Program-made: the position numbers and the translations under genes
Part shown: positions 18,018 through 24,102 of the stretch, piece after piece
How positions within the stretch are numbered: position 1 is the stretch's first letter
Layout: each line of letters begins with the position of its first letter
Source: JBOGDS01 sp050743075
GTDB taxonomy: Bacteria; Actinomycetota; Actinomycetes; Jiangellales; Jiangellaceae
DNA: 24,102 nucleotides
Reading direction: 5' to 3'
NCBI GenBank assembly: GCA_050743075.1
Contig: JBOGDS010000055.1
Location: forward strand, 1 to 24,102
The notes under the pieces: generated by a model
The model's input: only the letters and a program-made list of their open reading frames with translations
Told to the model about the DNA's origin: nothing
Database searches by the model: none

Positions 18018-19316
18018 GTGCCGGTCAAGCGGATAGGGCGGGCGCTGTTCGGTCGGCTTCCGTCGACCGAACGCACCGAGGTCCTCGCCGCACTCCGGGA
18101 CGAGACGGCCGGCGGTTTCGTCCTGCTCGCCGCCGCGGCGGGAGCCCTGCTCTGGGCCAACCTGGGTGGCGACTCGTACCGCTCGGTGGCTAACGCCGTG
18201 TTCGGGCCGTCGGCGCTGCATCTCGACCTCAGCGTCGCGACCTGGGCAGCCGACGGGTTGCTGGCCGTATTCTTCCTGGTGGCGGGGCTGGAGCTCAAGC
18301 GTGAGATCGTCCTCGGCGAGCTGTCGAACTCTGCCAACGCCGTACTGCCCGTCGCGGCGGCCATCTGTGGTGTTGCGTTTCCGGCGCTGGTCTACGTCGT
18401 CGTCAACGTCGTCGTCGACGGCGGAGACCTCGGCGGCTGGGCGGTCCCGACCGCGACCGACATCGCCTTCGCGCTCGCGGTGCTCGCGGTCATCGGCTCC
18501 AGGCTGCCGACGTCGCTGCGGGCGTTCCTGCTGACGCTGGCCGTCGTCGACGACCTGCTCGCGATCACGATCATCGCGGTGTTCTTCACGCCCTCGCTGT
18601 CCGTCGCTTCGCTGCTCGGCGCGCTCGCTCTGCTGGGTGCCTACGCCCTCCTGCAGCGGCTCCGGGTCGGCGCCTGGTGGGTGTACGTCCCGCTCGGCCT
18701 CGCGGCGTGGGTCCTCGTCCACGAGAGCGGCGTGCACGCCACGGTCGTCGGGATCGCGTTCGGGCTGTTCACCCGGGCCCGCCGTGACCCGGGAGAGCAC
18801 GAGTCGCCGGCCGAGCGGTTGGAGCACCGCCTGCGGCCGCTCTCGGCGATGTTGTGCGTGCCCGTGTTCGCGCTCATGGCCGCCGGCGTGACGGTCTCGG
18901 GGGACGCGCTGCGTGCGGTGTTCACCGAGCCGGTGGCTCTGGGGATCGTGTTCGGCCTGCTCGTCGGGAAGGCGGTCGGAATCCTCGGTGGGTCCTACCT
19001 GACCGCACGTTTCACCCGGGCCGAGCTCAGCGACGACCTGGCATGGAGCGACGTGTTCGGAGTCGCCGTGCTTGCCGGCATCGGCTTCACGGTGTCGCTG
19101 CTGATCTGCGAACTCGCCTTCGCCGACGGGGCGACGGTCGAGCTGGCCAAGACGGCCGTTCTCGTCGGCTCGCTGCTCGCCGCCGTGGTGGCATCTGTGC
19201 TGTTGGCGCGCCGGAACGCCGTCTACCGGCGGATCGACGAGGAAGACTCGCGGGACAGCGACCACGACGGGACTCCGGACGTCTACCAGCATGGCCAGGC
19301 CGAGCTGGAGGACTAG
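18018..19316 (+). CDS. nhaA: Na+/H+ antiporter NhaA
   Basis: 432 residues, longer than E. coli NhaA (388). Exchanges cytoplasmic Na+ or Li+ for external H+. Visible: GGFVLLAAAAGALLWAN, FFLVAGLELKREIVLGEL, PTATDIAFALAVLAVIGSRL (D148) and LAVVDDLLAITIIAVFF with the two transport aspartates D178 and D179, equal to D163 and D164 of E. coli. VHESGVHATVVGIAFG and SDVFGVAVLAGIGFTVSLLI follow. GTG is the only reasonable start before the conserved region; GGAGG at 18000-18004 is rather far (13 bases). The C-terminal tail is acidic and ends with DSDHDGTPD (about 413-421), a calcium-loop-like pattern absent from E. coli NhaA. Follows the permease gene closely, probably one operon. Confidence 0.95.
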   Translation: MPVKRIGRALFGRLPSTERTEVLAALRDETAGGFVLLAAAAGALLWANLGGDSYRSVANAVFGPSALHLDLSVATWAADGLLAVFFLVAGLELKREIVLGELSNSANAVLPVAAAICGVAFPALVYVVVNVVVDGGDLGGWAVPTATDIAFALAVLAVIGSRLPTSLRAFLLTLAVVDDLLAITIIAVFFTPSLSVASLLGALALLGAYALLQRLRVGAWWVYVPLGLAAWVLVHESGVHATVVGIAFGLFTRARRDPGEHESPAERLEHRLRPLSAMLCVPVFALMAAGVTVSGDALRAVFTEPVALGIVFGLLVGKAVGILGGSYLTARFTRAELSDDLAWSDVFGVAVLAGIGFTVSLLICELAFADGATVELAKTAVLVGSLLAAVVASVLLARRNAVYRRIDEEDSRDSDHDGTPDVYQHGQAELED

Positions 19317-19353
19317 AGTCTGGCACCGCGCGACAGACGAGAGGGGGATCGAG

Positions 19354-19755
19354 ATGGTTACCCGGCCAGCGGACGACGACTCCTCGATCGGCCGGCTTGT
19401 GGCCGACATCCAGCAGGACATGCGCACGCTGGTGCGGGGCGAGGTCGAACTCGCCAAGGCCGAGCTGCGGCAGAGTGCCACCCGGGTCGGAGCGGGCGCC
19501 GTTCTGGTCGCCGCTGCCGCCTTCCTGGCGCTGCTCGCCGTCGTACTCCTGTCCATCGCCCTCGGGTACGCCCTGGTCGCGCTGGGGCTGCATCCCGGAT
19601 GGGCCTTCCTGATCGTGGCTGCGGTCTACCTGCTGGTGGCGGCGGCACTTGCCCTGCTCGGGCGGAATCGGCTGACCCGCGTCCGCGGCCCGAAGCGGGC
19701 GCAGCAGGTCGCCTCCCGGGCGAGGCAGGCGCTTCGTCCGCGTTCGCGCACGTGA
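19354..19755 (+). CDS. Phage-holin-superfamily-III (DUF1469) membrane protein
   Basis: 133 residues. N-terminal amphipathic part SSIGRLVADIQQDMRTLVRG, EVELAKAELRQS, then two membrane helices (VGAGAVLVAAAAFLALLAVV and PGWAFLIVAAVYLLVAAALA) and a basic tail. This is the Phage_holin_3_6/DUF1469 pattern, common in actinobacteria beside nhaA and marP; despite the name it is a chromosomal protein of unknown function, not phage. ATG follows GAGGGGG at suitable spacing. TAGAGT at 19314-19319, over the nhaA stop, could be an extra -10 box. Its stop overlaps the next gene's GTG (GTGA). Confidence 0.85.
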   Translation: MVTRPADDDSSIGRLVADIQQDMRTLVRGEVELAKAELRQSATRVGAGAVLVAAAAFLALLAVVLLSIALGYALVALGLHPGWAFLIVAAVYLLVAAALALLGRNRLTRVRGPKRAQQVASRARQALRPRSRT

Positions 19756-20675
19756 CCGGCAACGGCTCCCTGCGCGACACCGTCGAGGTCCCCGGCCCGT
19801 GGCAGCACCGGTATGTCGCCGCGAACGGTGCGCGGTTCCATGTCGCCACCATCGGCGACGGGCCGCTCGTCGTCCTGCTGCACGGCTTCCCGGAGTTCTG
19901 GTGGGCGTGGCGGCACCAGCTGCCGGCCATCGCCGAGGCGGGTTGGCGTGCGGTCGCGATGGATCTGCGCGGCTACGGCGGCAGCGACAAGACCCCCCGC
20001 GGTTACGACCCGGCAACGCTGACGGCCGACGTCACCGGCGTGGTGCGCTCGCTGGGTGAGCAGCAGGCCGTGCTCGTCGGGCATGGCTGGGGGGCGTACG
20101 TCGCCTGGACGACGGCTGTGTACCGGCCGGCCCATGTGACGGCGCTCGCCACGCTGTCCATGCCGCACCCCTTGGAGCTGCGGCGGTACATGCTGCGGGG
20201 CCTCCGGCAGGCCCGTCACCTGCTCGGCGTCCAGGCGCCCGCGGTACCCGAGCGTCGTCTCGTCGCCGACGACGCGGCCTACGTCGAGACGCTGCTGCGC
20301 CGCTGGGTCGGGCCGGGATCCAGCTTTCCCGACGAGGAGTCGGCGGCGCGCTACCGGGCCGCGATGCGGATCTGGCCCGCACCCCACTGCGCGCTGGAGT
20401 ACCACAGGTGGGCGGTGCGCTCCCTGGCGCGGGCCGACGGCCGCCGCTTCGCGCTGCGGATGCAGGAGCCGATCACCGTGCCCGTCCTGCAGGTCCACGG
20501 CGGTGCGGACCGGACGGTCCTGCCGCGGGTGGCCGCCCGGTCCGGCCGTCACGTCGCGGGCCCGCATCGGTGGGTACAGCTCGAGGGCGTCGGACACTTC
20601 CCCCACGAGGAGACGCCGTCCCGTGTCACCGCCGAACTCGTCGACTGGCTGGCCCGGCTCTCCCCTGCCCGCTGA
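19752..20675 (+). CDS. Epoxide-hydrolase-like alpha/beta hydrolase with glycine at the nucleophile position
   Basis: 307 residues. Fold and other active-site parts fit the epoxide hydrolase/haloalkane dehalogenase group: oxyanion HGFPEFWWAWRHQLP (about 44-58), MDLRGYGGSDKTPRGY, acid in QVHGGADRTVLPR, and His in LEGVGHFPHEETPSRV. The nucleophile elbow, normally GHDWGG, reads GHGWGA: the Asp is Gly (about residue 112; codon GGC in the sequence). The usual covalent mechanism should be impossible. It occupies the place of M. tuberculosis EphE (Rv3670) beside marP. GTG start overlaps the DUF1469 gene stop. The gene is convergent with marP, only 4 bases apart. Confidence 0.88.
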   Translation: MTGNGSLRDTVEVPGPWQHRYVAANGARFHVATIGDGPLVVLLHGFPEFWWAWRHQLPAIAEAGWRAVAMDLRGYGGSDKTPRGYDPATLTADVTGVVRSLGEQQAVLVGHGWGAYVAWTTAVYRPAHVTALATLSMPHPLELRRYMLRGLRQARHLLGVQAPAVPERRLVADDAAYVETLLRRWVGPGSSFPDEESAARYRAAMRIWPAPHCALEYHRWAVRSLARADGRRFALRMQEPITVPVLQVHGGADRTVLPRVAARSGRHVAGPHRWVQLEGVGHFPHEETPSRVTAELVDWLARLSPAR

Positions 20676-20679
20676 TCGG

Positions 20680-21870
20680 TCAGGTGCAGGCGCCGGTCGA
20701 GACCGACTGGGCAGCTACCACGCCTTCCTCGAGGGCGGGCCTGACCTCGCTGACCGCGAGGGCGTAGCCAGTGTCGGGATCCGTGAGCGACGCCGCGAAG
20801 ATGACCCCGTAGACCAGGCCGTCGTCGGCGACCAACGGCCCACCGGAGTTGCCGGGCCTAATCTCGCCGCGCACCGAGAGCACGTCCCGCTCGACTGTGT
20901 CGTCCCCGTAGATGTCGCGCCCGAGCAGTGCGTGCTCACCCCGCACGCGGACCGGCTCGGTTCGGAGCGGACCGTTGTTCGGGTAGCCGACGACGGCCGC
21001 GTCGGCGCCGGCGGCCGCATCCTCCCGGAACGCCAGCGGGGCCGCCGTCAGTCCTCGCACGGCAAGCACGGCCACGTCGGACCTCGGGTCGAACAGCACG
21101 ACCTGGGCATCGACCGGATCCCCTTCGGGCAACGTCACGGTCGGAGACCGCACGCCCGCGACCACATGGGCGTTCGTCATCACCCGCTCGGGCGCCACGA
21201 CGAATCCGGTGCCCTCGATCACCCGGTCACACGACGGCGCCCGGCCCACCACCTTCACCACGCTCTGCGCGGCAGCCCGGATCTCCGGGTCCCTGGTCAG
21301 GGTCGCCGTCGGCGCATCGATCTGGAAGATCGGTTCCGGCACCCACGGCGCGACGACCTCCGGGAACCGGCCGGACGCGACCACCGACTGGAACGCGTCG
21401 CGCAGCCGCTCGGGCGACACCGGGACGACGGAGTCGACGGCCCGCAGGATCTTCGACTCACGGACTCCTGCCGAGGCATGCGGAATCGCCGCCGACGAGA
21501 CCGCCAGTCCCACGGCCCAGGCTGCGACCAGCAGCCCGACGACCGCGAACACCGCGCCTCCGGCGGCGTCGAACCGGTGTGCTGGTTCCGACGACGCCTT
21601 CGACCGCACCCAGCCGCCCGCCCAGGCCAGCAGGCCCTGCCCGATCGACGCCACGGCCAGCACGATCAGCACGGCCAGCACCGACACGCCGAGCCCCGGC
21701 TCGAACCCGTCGAGCACAGCCGGCGCCAGCAGCAGCCCTCCGATCGCACCGCCGACGAAGCCGACGAAGGACAGGACGCCGACGACGAACCCCTGGCTCC
21801 AACCTGTGTACGCGACGACCAGGACCAGCACGATCACCAGCCAGTCGACGAGGTTGAGTCCGAGGATCAC
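20680..21870 (-). CDS. marP: MarP membrane-anchored periplasmic serine protease
   Basis: 396 residues. N-terminal half has four membrane helices (about 8-24, 29-50, 62-86, 104-125) of the colicin V production (CvpA) type; the rest is a chymotrypsin-like protease. Catalytic residues: H235 in MTNAHVVAG, D265 in DPRSDVAVLAV, S342 in IRPGNSGGPL. Cys214 (APSCDR) and Cys395 (STGACT) match the redox disulfide known in M. tuberculosis MarP (Rv3671c), with nearly identical numbering. There MarP is needed to keep internal pH under acid stress by processing a cell-wall hydrolase. GTG overlaps the NUDIX gene stop (GTGA), so nth, NUDIX and marP form an overlapping run. Confidence 0.96.
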   Translation of the reverse strand: MILGLNLVDWLVIVLVLVVAYTGWSQGFVVGVLSFVGFVGGAIGGLLLAPAVLDGFEPGLGVSVLAVLIVLAVASIGQGLLAWAGGWVRSKASSEPAHRFDAAGGAVFAVVGLLVAAWAVGLAVSSAAIPHASAGVRESKILRAVDSVVPVSPERLRDAFQSVVASGRFPEVVAPWVPEPIFQIDAPTATLTRDPEIRAAAQSVVKVVGRAPSCDRVIEGTGFVVAPERVMTNAHVVAGVRSPTVTLPEGDPVDAQVVLFDPRSDVAVLAVRGLTAAPLAFREDAAAGADAAVVGYPNNGPLRTEPVRVRGEHALLGRDIYGDDTVERDVLSVRGEIRPGNSGGPLVADDGLVYGVIFAASLTDPDTGYALAVSEVRPALEEGVVAAQSVSTGACT

Positions 21871-22538
21871 CGGCGCTCTGCTCCTTCGGCCACCGTCGAA
21901 GGCACGGGCAGCTGCTCCACCCGGCTACGGTCCCATGGCCGGGCGAGACCGGTGACCTCGAGCAGCCAGCCCAGGATCCCGGCGGTGAACCCCCACACCA
22001 GCAGCCCGTCGACCCGGAACGCGGGCCCGACGTAGCCGCTGGGATGGCGGATCCGCAACCGGTTCGCCGGATCGACCAGATCCGCGAGGGGGACGCGGTG
22101 CACCGACGCCACCTCGGCGGTGTCGACGACGCGGACCTGCGACGGCGCCCGCCACCACCCGACCACCGGGGTCACGACGTACCCGCCGGCGGGGAGCCAC
22201 AGATCCGGCATCGTCGCGAGCACGTCGACACCCAGCGGGTCGAGGCCGGTCTCTTCGGCAGCCTCCCGCAGGGCCGCAGCGACAGGGCCGTCGTCGTCCG
22301 GGTCGATCACCCCGCCAGGGAAGGCCGGCGTCCCGGCGTGGTTGCGCAGGCTGTGCGCCCGCACGATCAGCAGGACGTCAGGGCCGGAGGCCGACTCTCC
22401 GAAGAGCGCGAGCACGGCAGACGCCCGACCAGCGCCGGGCTCGGGCGGTGCATGTCGGGAGAGCTCGTCGGCCTCGACACCGTCGACCGCGTCGACGATT
22501 CTCCGCAGCCAGCCGGGCGGTCGCCCGGCGAGACTCAC
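21867..22538 (-). CDS. NUDIX hydrolase, CoA-pyrophosphatase-like
   Basis: 223 residues. The Nudix box is in GGVIDPDDDGPVAAALRE then AAEETGL (about 75-99). Before it stands RAHSLRNHAGTPAFPGG, the CoA-pyrophosphatase (UPF0035, NudL/YeaB) signature RSxxLxxHxGxxxFPGG. The box has one extra residue between the acidic position and RE, as in that family. The enzyme likely cleaves CoA or its derivatives to phosphopantetheine compounds and 3',5'-ADP. The GTG start overlaps the nth stop (GTGA); an open frame continues further upstream but lies over nth. Its stop overlaps the marP start. Confidence 0.9.
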   Translation of the reverse strand: MSLAGRPPGWLRRIVDAVDGVEADELSRHAPPEPGAGRASAVLALFGESASGPDVLLIVRAHSLRNHAGTPAFPGGVIDPDDDGPVAAALREAAEETGLDPLGVDVLATMPDLWLPAGGYVVTPVVGWWRAPSQVRVVDTAEVASVHRVPLADLVDPANRLRIRHPSGYVGPAFRVDGLLVWGFTAGILGWLLEVTGLARPWDRSRVEQLPVPSTVAEGAERR

Positions 22539-23245
22539 TCGCTCCCCCGCAGCAGCTTGGCCGCCACCCTCGGATCGGTCGGGCCCGCACCGTACGACGG
22601 GCACAACCGCGCCAGCGCACACGCGCCACATGCCGGAGTGCGTGCATGGCAGCACCGTCGTCCGTGCCAGATGAGCCGGTGCGAGAGGATCGTCCATTCC
22701 CGCCTCGGGATCAGGGCTGCGACGTCGGCTTCGACCTTGTCGGCCTTGGTGTTGGTCGTCCACCCGAACCGTCGGGCGAGACGGCCGAAGTGGGTGTCCA
22801 CGGTGATGCCGGGTACCCCGAAGGCGTTGCCGAGCACGACGTTGGCGGTCTTGCGACCGACGCCGGGCAGGGTGACGAGATCCATGAGCCGGCCCGGCAC
22901 CTCCCCGCCGAAGTGCTCGACGAGAGCCTGCGACAAGCCGACGATCGACTGCGTCTTGGCCCGGAAGAAGCCCGTCGACTCGATGATCGACTCGACGTCC
23001 TCGCGGTCGGCGGCGGCGAGGTCGACCGGGGTGGGGTACTTGGCGAACAGGGTGGGCGTGACCATGTTCACGCGCACGTCGGTCGTCTGTGCCGACAGGA
23101 CGGTCGCGACGAGCAACTCGAACGGGGAGGTGAAGTCGAGCTCACAGTGCGCATCGGGATAGACCAGGGCAAGCTCGCGGTTGATGCGGCGCGCACGGCG
23201 CACGAGTGCCAGCGGCGATTCGGGCGACGTTGCGGAGGCGGGCAT
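22535..23245 (-). CDS. nth: Endonuclease III
   Basis: 236 residues. Base-excision repair DNA glycosylase/AP lyase for oxidised pyrimidines. Visible: LLVATVLSAQTTDVRVN, helix-hairpin-helix LPGVGRKTANVVLG with catalytic K132, ITVDTHFGRLARRFGW with D150, and a [4Fe-4S] cluster motif C199-x6-C206-x2-C209-x5-C215. The ATG is chosen because TAGGCT lies 6 bases upstream, giving a leaderless transcript. It is divergent from crp, as in mycobacteria, and followed by overlapping NUDIX and marP genes. Confidence 0.97.
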   Translation of the reverse strand: MPASATSPESPLALVRRARRINRELALVYPDAHCELDFTSPFELLVATVLSAQTTDVRVNMVTPTLFAKYPTPVDLAAADREDVESIIESTGFFRAKTQSIVGLSQALVEHFGGEVPGRLMDLVTLPGVGRKTANVVLGNAFGVPGITVDTHFGRLARRFGWTTNTKADKVEADVAALIPRREWTILSHRLIWHGRRCCHARTPACGACALARLCPSYGAGPTDPRVAAKLLRGSE

Positions 23246-23251
23246 CGTCCC

Positions 23252-23257
23252 AGCCTA
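23252..23257 (-). promoter_or_regulatory. -10 box of a leaderless promoter for nth
   Basis: TAGGCT on the minus strand, then GGGACG and the ATG at 23245. The palindrome at 23275-23294 covers where the -35 would be. Confidence 0.5.
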
Positions 23258-23274
23258 GGCGAGGTGTGCCCGCG

Positions 23275-23294
23275 ACTTGTCAGGCCTGACAAGT
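23275..23294. promoter_or_regulatory. 20-bp perfect palindrome in the nth-crp gap, probable operator
   Basis: ACTTGTCAGGCCTGACAAGT reads the same on both strands. Its centre lies at about -39.5 from the predicted nth start point and 126 bases before crp. A further half site, CCTGACAGG, is at 23324-23332. The form TGTCA-N4-TGACA differs from the Crp consensus TGTGA-N6-TCACA, so another dimeric regulator is likelier. Confidence 0.6.
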
Positions 23295-23370
23295 GCCCGA
23301 CCAGGACGGCTGCGCGCATGCTCCCTGACAGGCCGGCAACGCGTGCCGCAGCACGATCCGCCATGATGAG

Positions 23371-23386
23371 TGTGACCCAGGACACA
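23371..23386 (+). promoter_or_regulatory. Crp binding site upstream of crp
   Basis: TGTGACCCAGGACACA matches TGTGA-N6-TCACA at 9 of 10 defined positions. It ends 24 bases before the crp start codon, next to a -10-like CATGAT (23362-23367), so bound Crp would cover the start of transcription. Autorepression is the simplest reading. Confidence 0.55.
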
Positions 23387-23400
23387 GCGCGGGTGGAGCG

Positions 23401-23406
23401 AGGAGG
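23401..23406 (+). promoter_or_regulatory. Ribosome binding site deciding the crp start
   Basis: AGGAGG, 4 bases before the GTG at 23411. Spacing is short but the match is full, and it selects the start that aligns with mycobacterial Crp over in-frame ATGs at 23363 and 23366. Confidence 0.65.
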
Positions 23407-23410
23407 TCGC

Positions 23411-24085
23411 GTGGACGAGGTGCTGCGGACCGCACCGCTGTTCCGTGGGCTCGACGACGAGGCCGCCTCGGCGCTGCGGGCCTCGATGGTCGAGGTCTCG
23501 CTGGGCCGCGGCGAGGTGCTCTTCCGCGAAGGCGACGAGGGCGACCGCGTGTACGTCGTCATCAGCGGCAAGATCAAGCTCGGCCGGACGTCTCCGGACG
23601 GGCGCGAGAACCTGCTCGCTCTGCTCGGCCCCGGCCAGATGTTCGGCGAACTGTCGCTGTTCGACCCCGGCCCCCGGTCGGCCACGGTCACGGCCGTCAC
23701 GGAGTCGACCCTGCTGGGCCTCGGCCACGCCGACCTGCTCCCCTGGCTGACCGGGCGCCCGGAAGTCGCCCGCGGCCTGCTTCTCCAGTTCGCGCAGCGG
23801 CTGCGCCGGTCCAACGACACGCTGGCCGACCTGGTCTTCTCCGATGTGCCGGGACGGGTGGCGAAGCAGTTGCTCGACCTGTCCGAGCGGTTCGGCGTCG
23901 CGTCCGACGAGGGCGTTCGAGTGGTCCACGACCTCACCCAGGAGGAGCTTGCCCAACTGGTCGGCGCCTCGCGCGAGACCGTCAACAAGGCGCTGGCCGA
24001 CTTCACCGGACGGGGATGGATCCGCCTGGAGCAGCGCACCGTCGTGCTCCTGGACATCGAGCGCCTGCGCCGCCGCGCCCGCTGA
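23411..24085 (+). CDS. crp: cAMP-responsive Crp-family global regulator
   Basis: 224 residues, the same length as M. tuberculosis CRP (Rv3676), with VDEVLRTAPLFRGL matching its first residues. N-terminal cyclic-nucleotide domain: GEVLFREGDEGDRVYVVISG, KIKLGRTSPDGRENL, and the phosphate-binding cassette MFGELSLFDPGPRSATVTA (E80, R89). Long dimerisation helix RGLLLQFAQRLRRSNDTLAD, then PGRVAKQLLDLSERFG and the winged helix-turn-helix DLTQEELAQLVGASRETVNK (about 174-193). It binds TGTGA-N6-TCACA sites; a near-consensus copy lies upstream of its own start. Divergent from nth. The 17 bases after its stop show nothing. Confidence 0.97.
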   Translation: MDEVLRTAPLFRGLDDEAASALRASMVEVSLGRGEVLFREGDEGDRVYVVISGKIKLGRTSPDGRENLLALLGPGQMFGELSLFDPGPRSATVTAVTESTLLGLGHADLLPWLTGRPEVARGLLLQFAQRLRRSNDTLADLVFSDVPGRVAKQLLDLSERFGVASDEGVRVVHDLTQEELAQLVGASRETVNKALADFTGRGWIRLEQRTVVLLDIERLRRRAR

Positions 24086-24102
24086 GCCGACCGGAGGCTC
24101 AG

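Noticed and set aside
16385..18364. Long minus-strand open frame opposite the permease and nhaA
   Set aside because: His/Asp/Gln/Arg-rich shadow of membrane-protein coding sequence; no known fold, while the plus strand shows clear transporters.
18394..18425. GTCGTC-type triplet repeat in nhaA
   Set aside because: Simply codes for a Val-rich membrane segment (VVVNVVVDGG); no sign of a contingency tract.
17940..19556. Long minus-strand open frame opposite nhaA
   Set aside because: Same reason: composition artefact of high GC with no conserved motifs.
19354..19755. Holin-like gene as evidence of a prophage
   Set aside because: DUF1469 proteins are chromosomal membrane proteins in actinobacteria and no other phage gene is present.
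20503..22035. Long plus-strand open frame opposite marP and NUDIX
   Set aside because: Antisense shadow; MarP catalytic residues and Cys pair are all on the minus strand.

Overview
The window is very GC-rich, densely packed chromosomal DNA from a high-GC actinobacterium (Actinomycetota). The evidence is gene content and order. A Tad/Flp pilus gene block ends in an Ssd/CpaE-like gene. A 6C small RNA lies between that gene and a HAD-IB phosphatase gene, the same place the 6C/B11 RNA occupies in Mycobacterium tuberculosis (Rv3660c-Rv3661). Further on come acs, nhaA, marP, a CoA-pyrophosphatase-like NUDIX gene, nth and a mycobacterial-type crp. Family or genus cannot be fixed from this sequence alone. 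No tRNA, rRNA, intact insertion sequence, prophage or CRISPR array is visible.

Layout. 1-2689 (minus strand): ssd/cpaE-like, tadA ATPase and the start of a tadB-like gene, all overlapping, running off the left edge. 2690-3013: a divergent regulatory region with two DnaA-box-like sequences, the 6C RNA (minus strand) and a leaderless promoter for the HAD gene. 3014-4851 (plus): HAD-IB phosphatase overlapping a single-pass membrane protein with a duplicated extracellular domain. 5060-5770 (minus): a degenerate Fic-fold protein. 5771-6319: a gene-poor stretch with a decayed 3-hydroxyacyl-CoA dehydrogenase tail between two inverted repeats. 6320-9258 (plus): acs and an F420-type luciferase-like oxidoreductase. 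9283-9336: a strong hairpin at a convergent junction. 9494-16094 (minus): HD-GYP/LuxR regulator, alpha/beta hydrolase, methyltransferase, glpK and glpD, probably one or two transcription units. 16176-20675 (plus): CBS-pair protein coupled to an ArsB/NhaD-type permease, then nhaA, a DUF1469 membrane protein and an epoxide-hydrolase-like protein. 20680-23245 (minus): nth, NUDIX and marP, each overlapping the next. 23411-24085 (plus): crp.

How the genes fit together. The left end is pilus assembly and cell-division control. The middle is two-carbon and glycerol carbon entry: acetate activation, glycerol kinase and glycerol-3-phosphate dehydrogenase. The right half is rich in ion and pH homeostasis: an ArsB/NhaD-type permease with a CBS sensor partner, NhaA, and the acid-stress protease MarP. 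A global Crp regulator follows. Nine gene junctions overlap (ATGA or GTGA, and one 8-base overlap), so translational coupling is the rule. Four genes have a TAnnnT -10 box 6-8 bases before the start codon and so look leaderless.

Most notable points: a 6C RNA with three six-cytosine loops; a near-perfect Crp site just upstream of crp; a 20-bp perfect palindrome over the nth promoter; a Fic-fold protein without the Fic catalytic residues; an epoxide-hydrolase-like protein whose nucleophile position is glycine; a tandem HD-GYP protein fused to a LuxR-type DNA-binding domain; and a decayed fatty-acid oxidation gene. I did not find a clear, wholly new multi-gene system.
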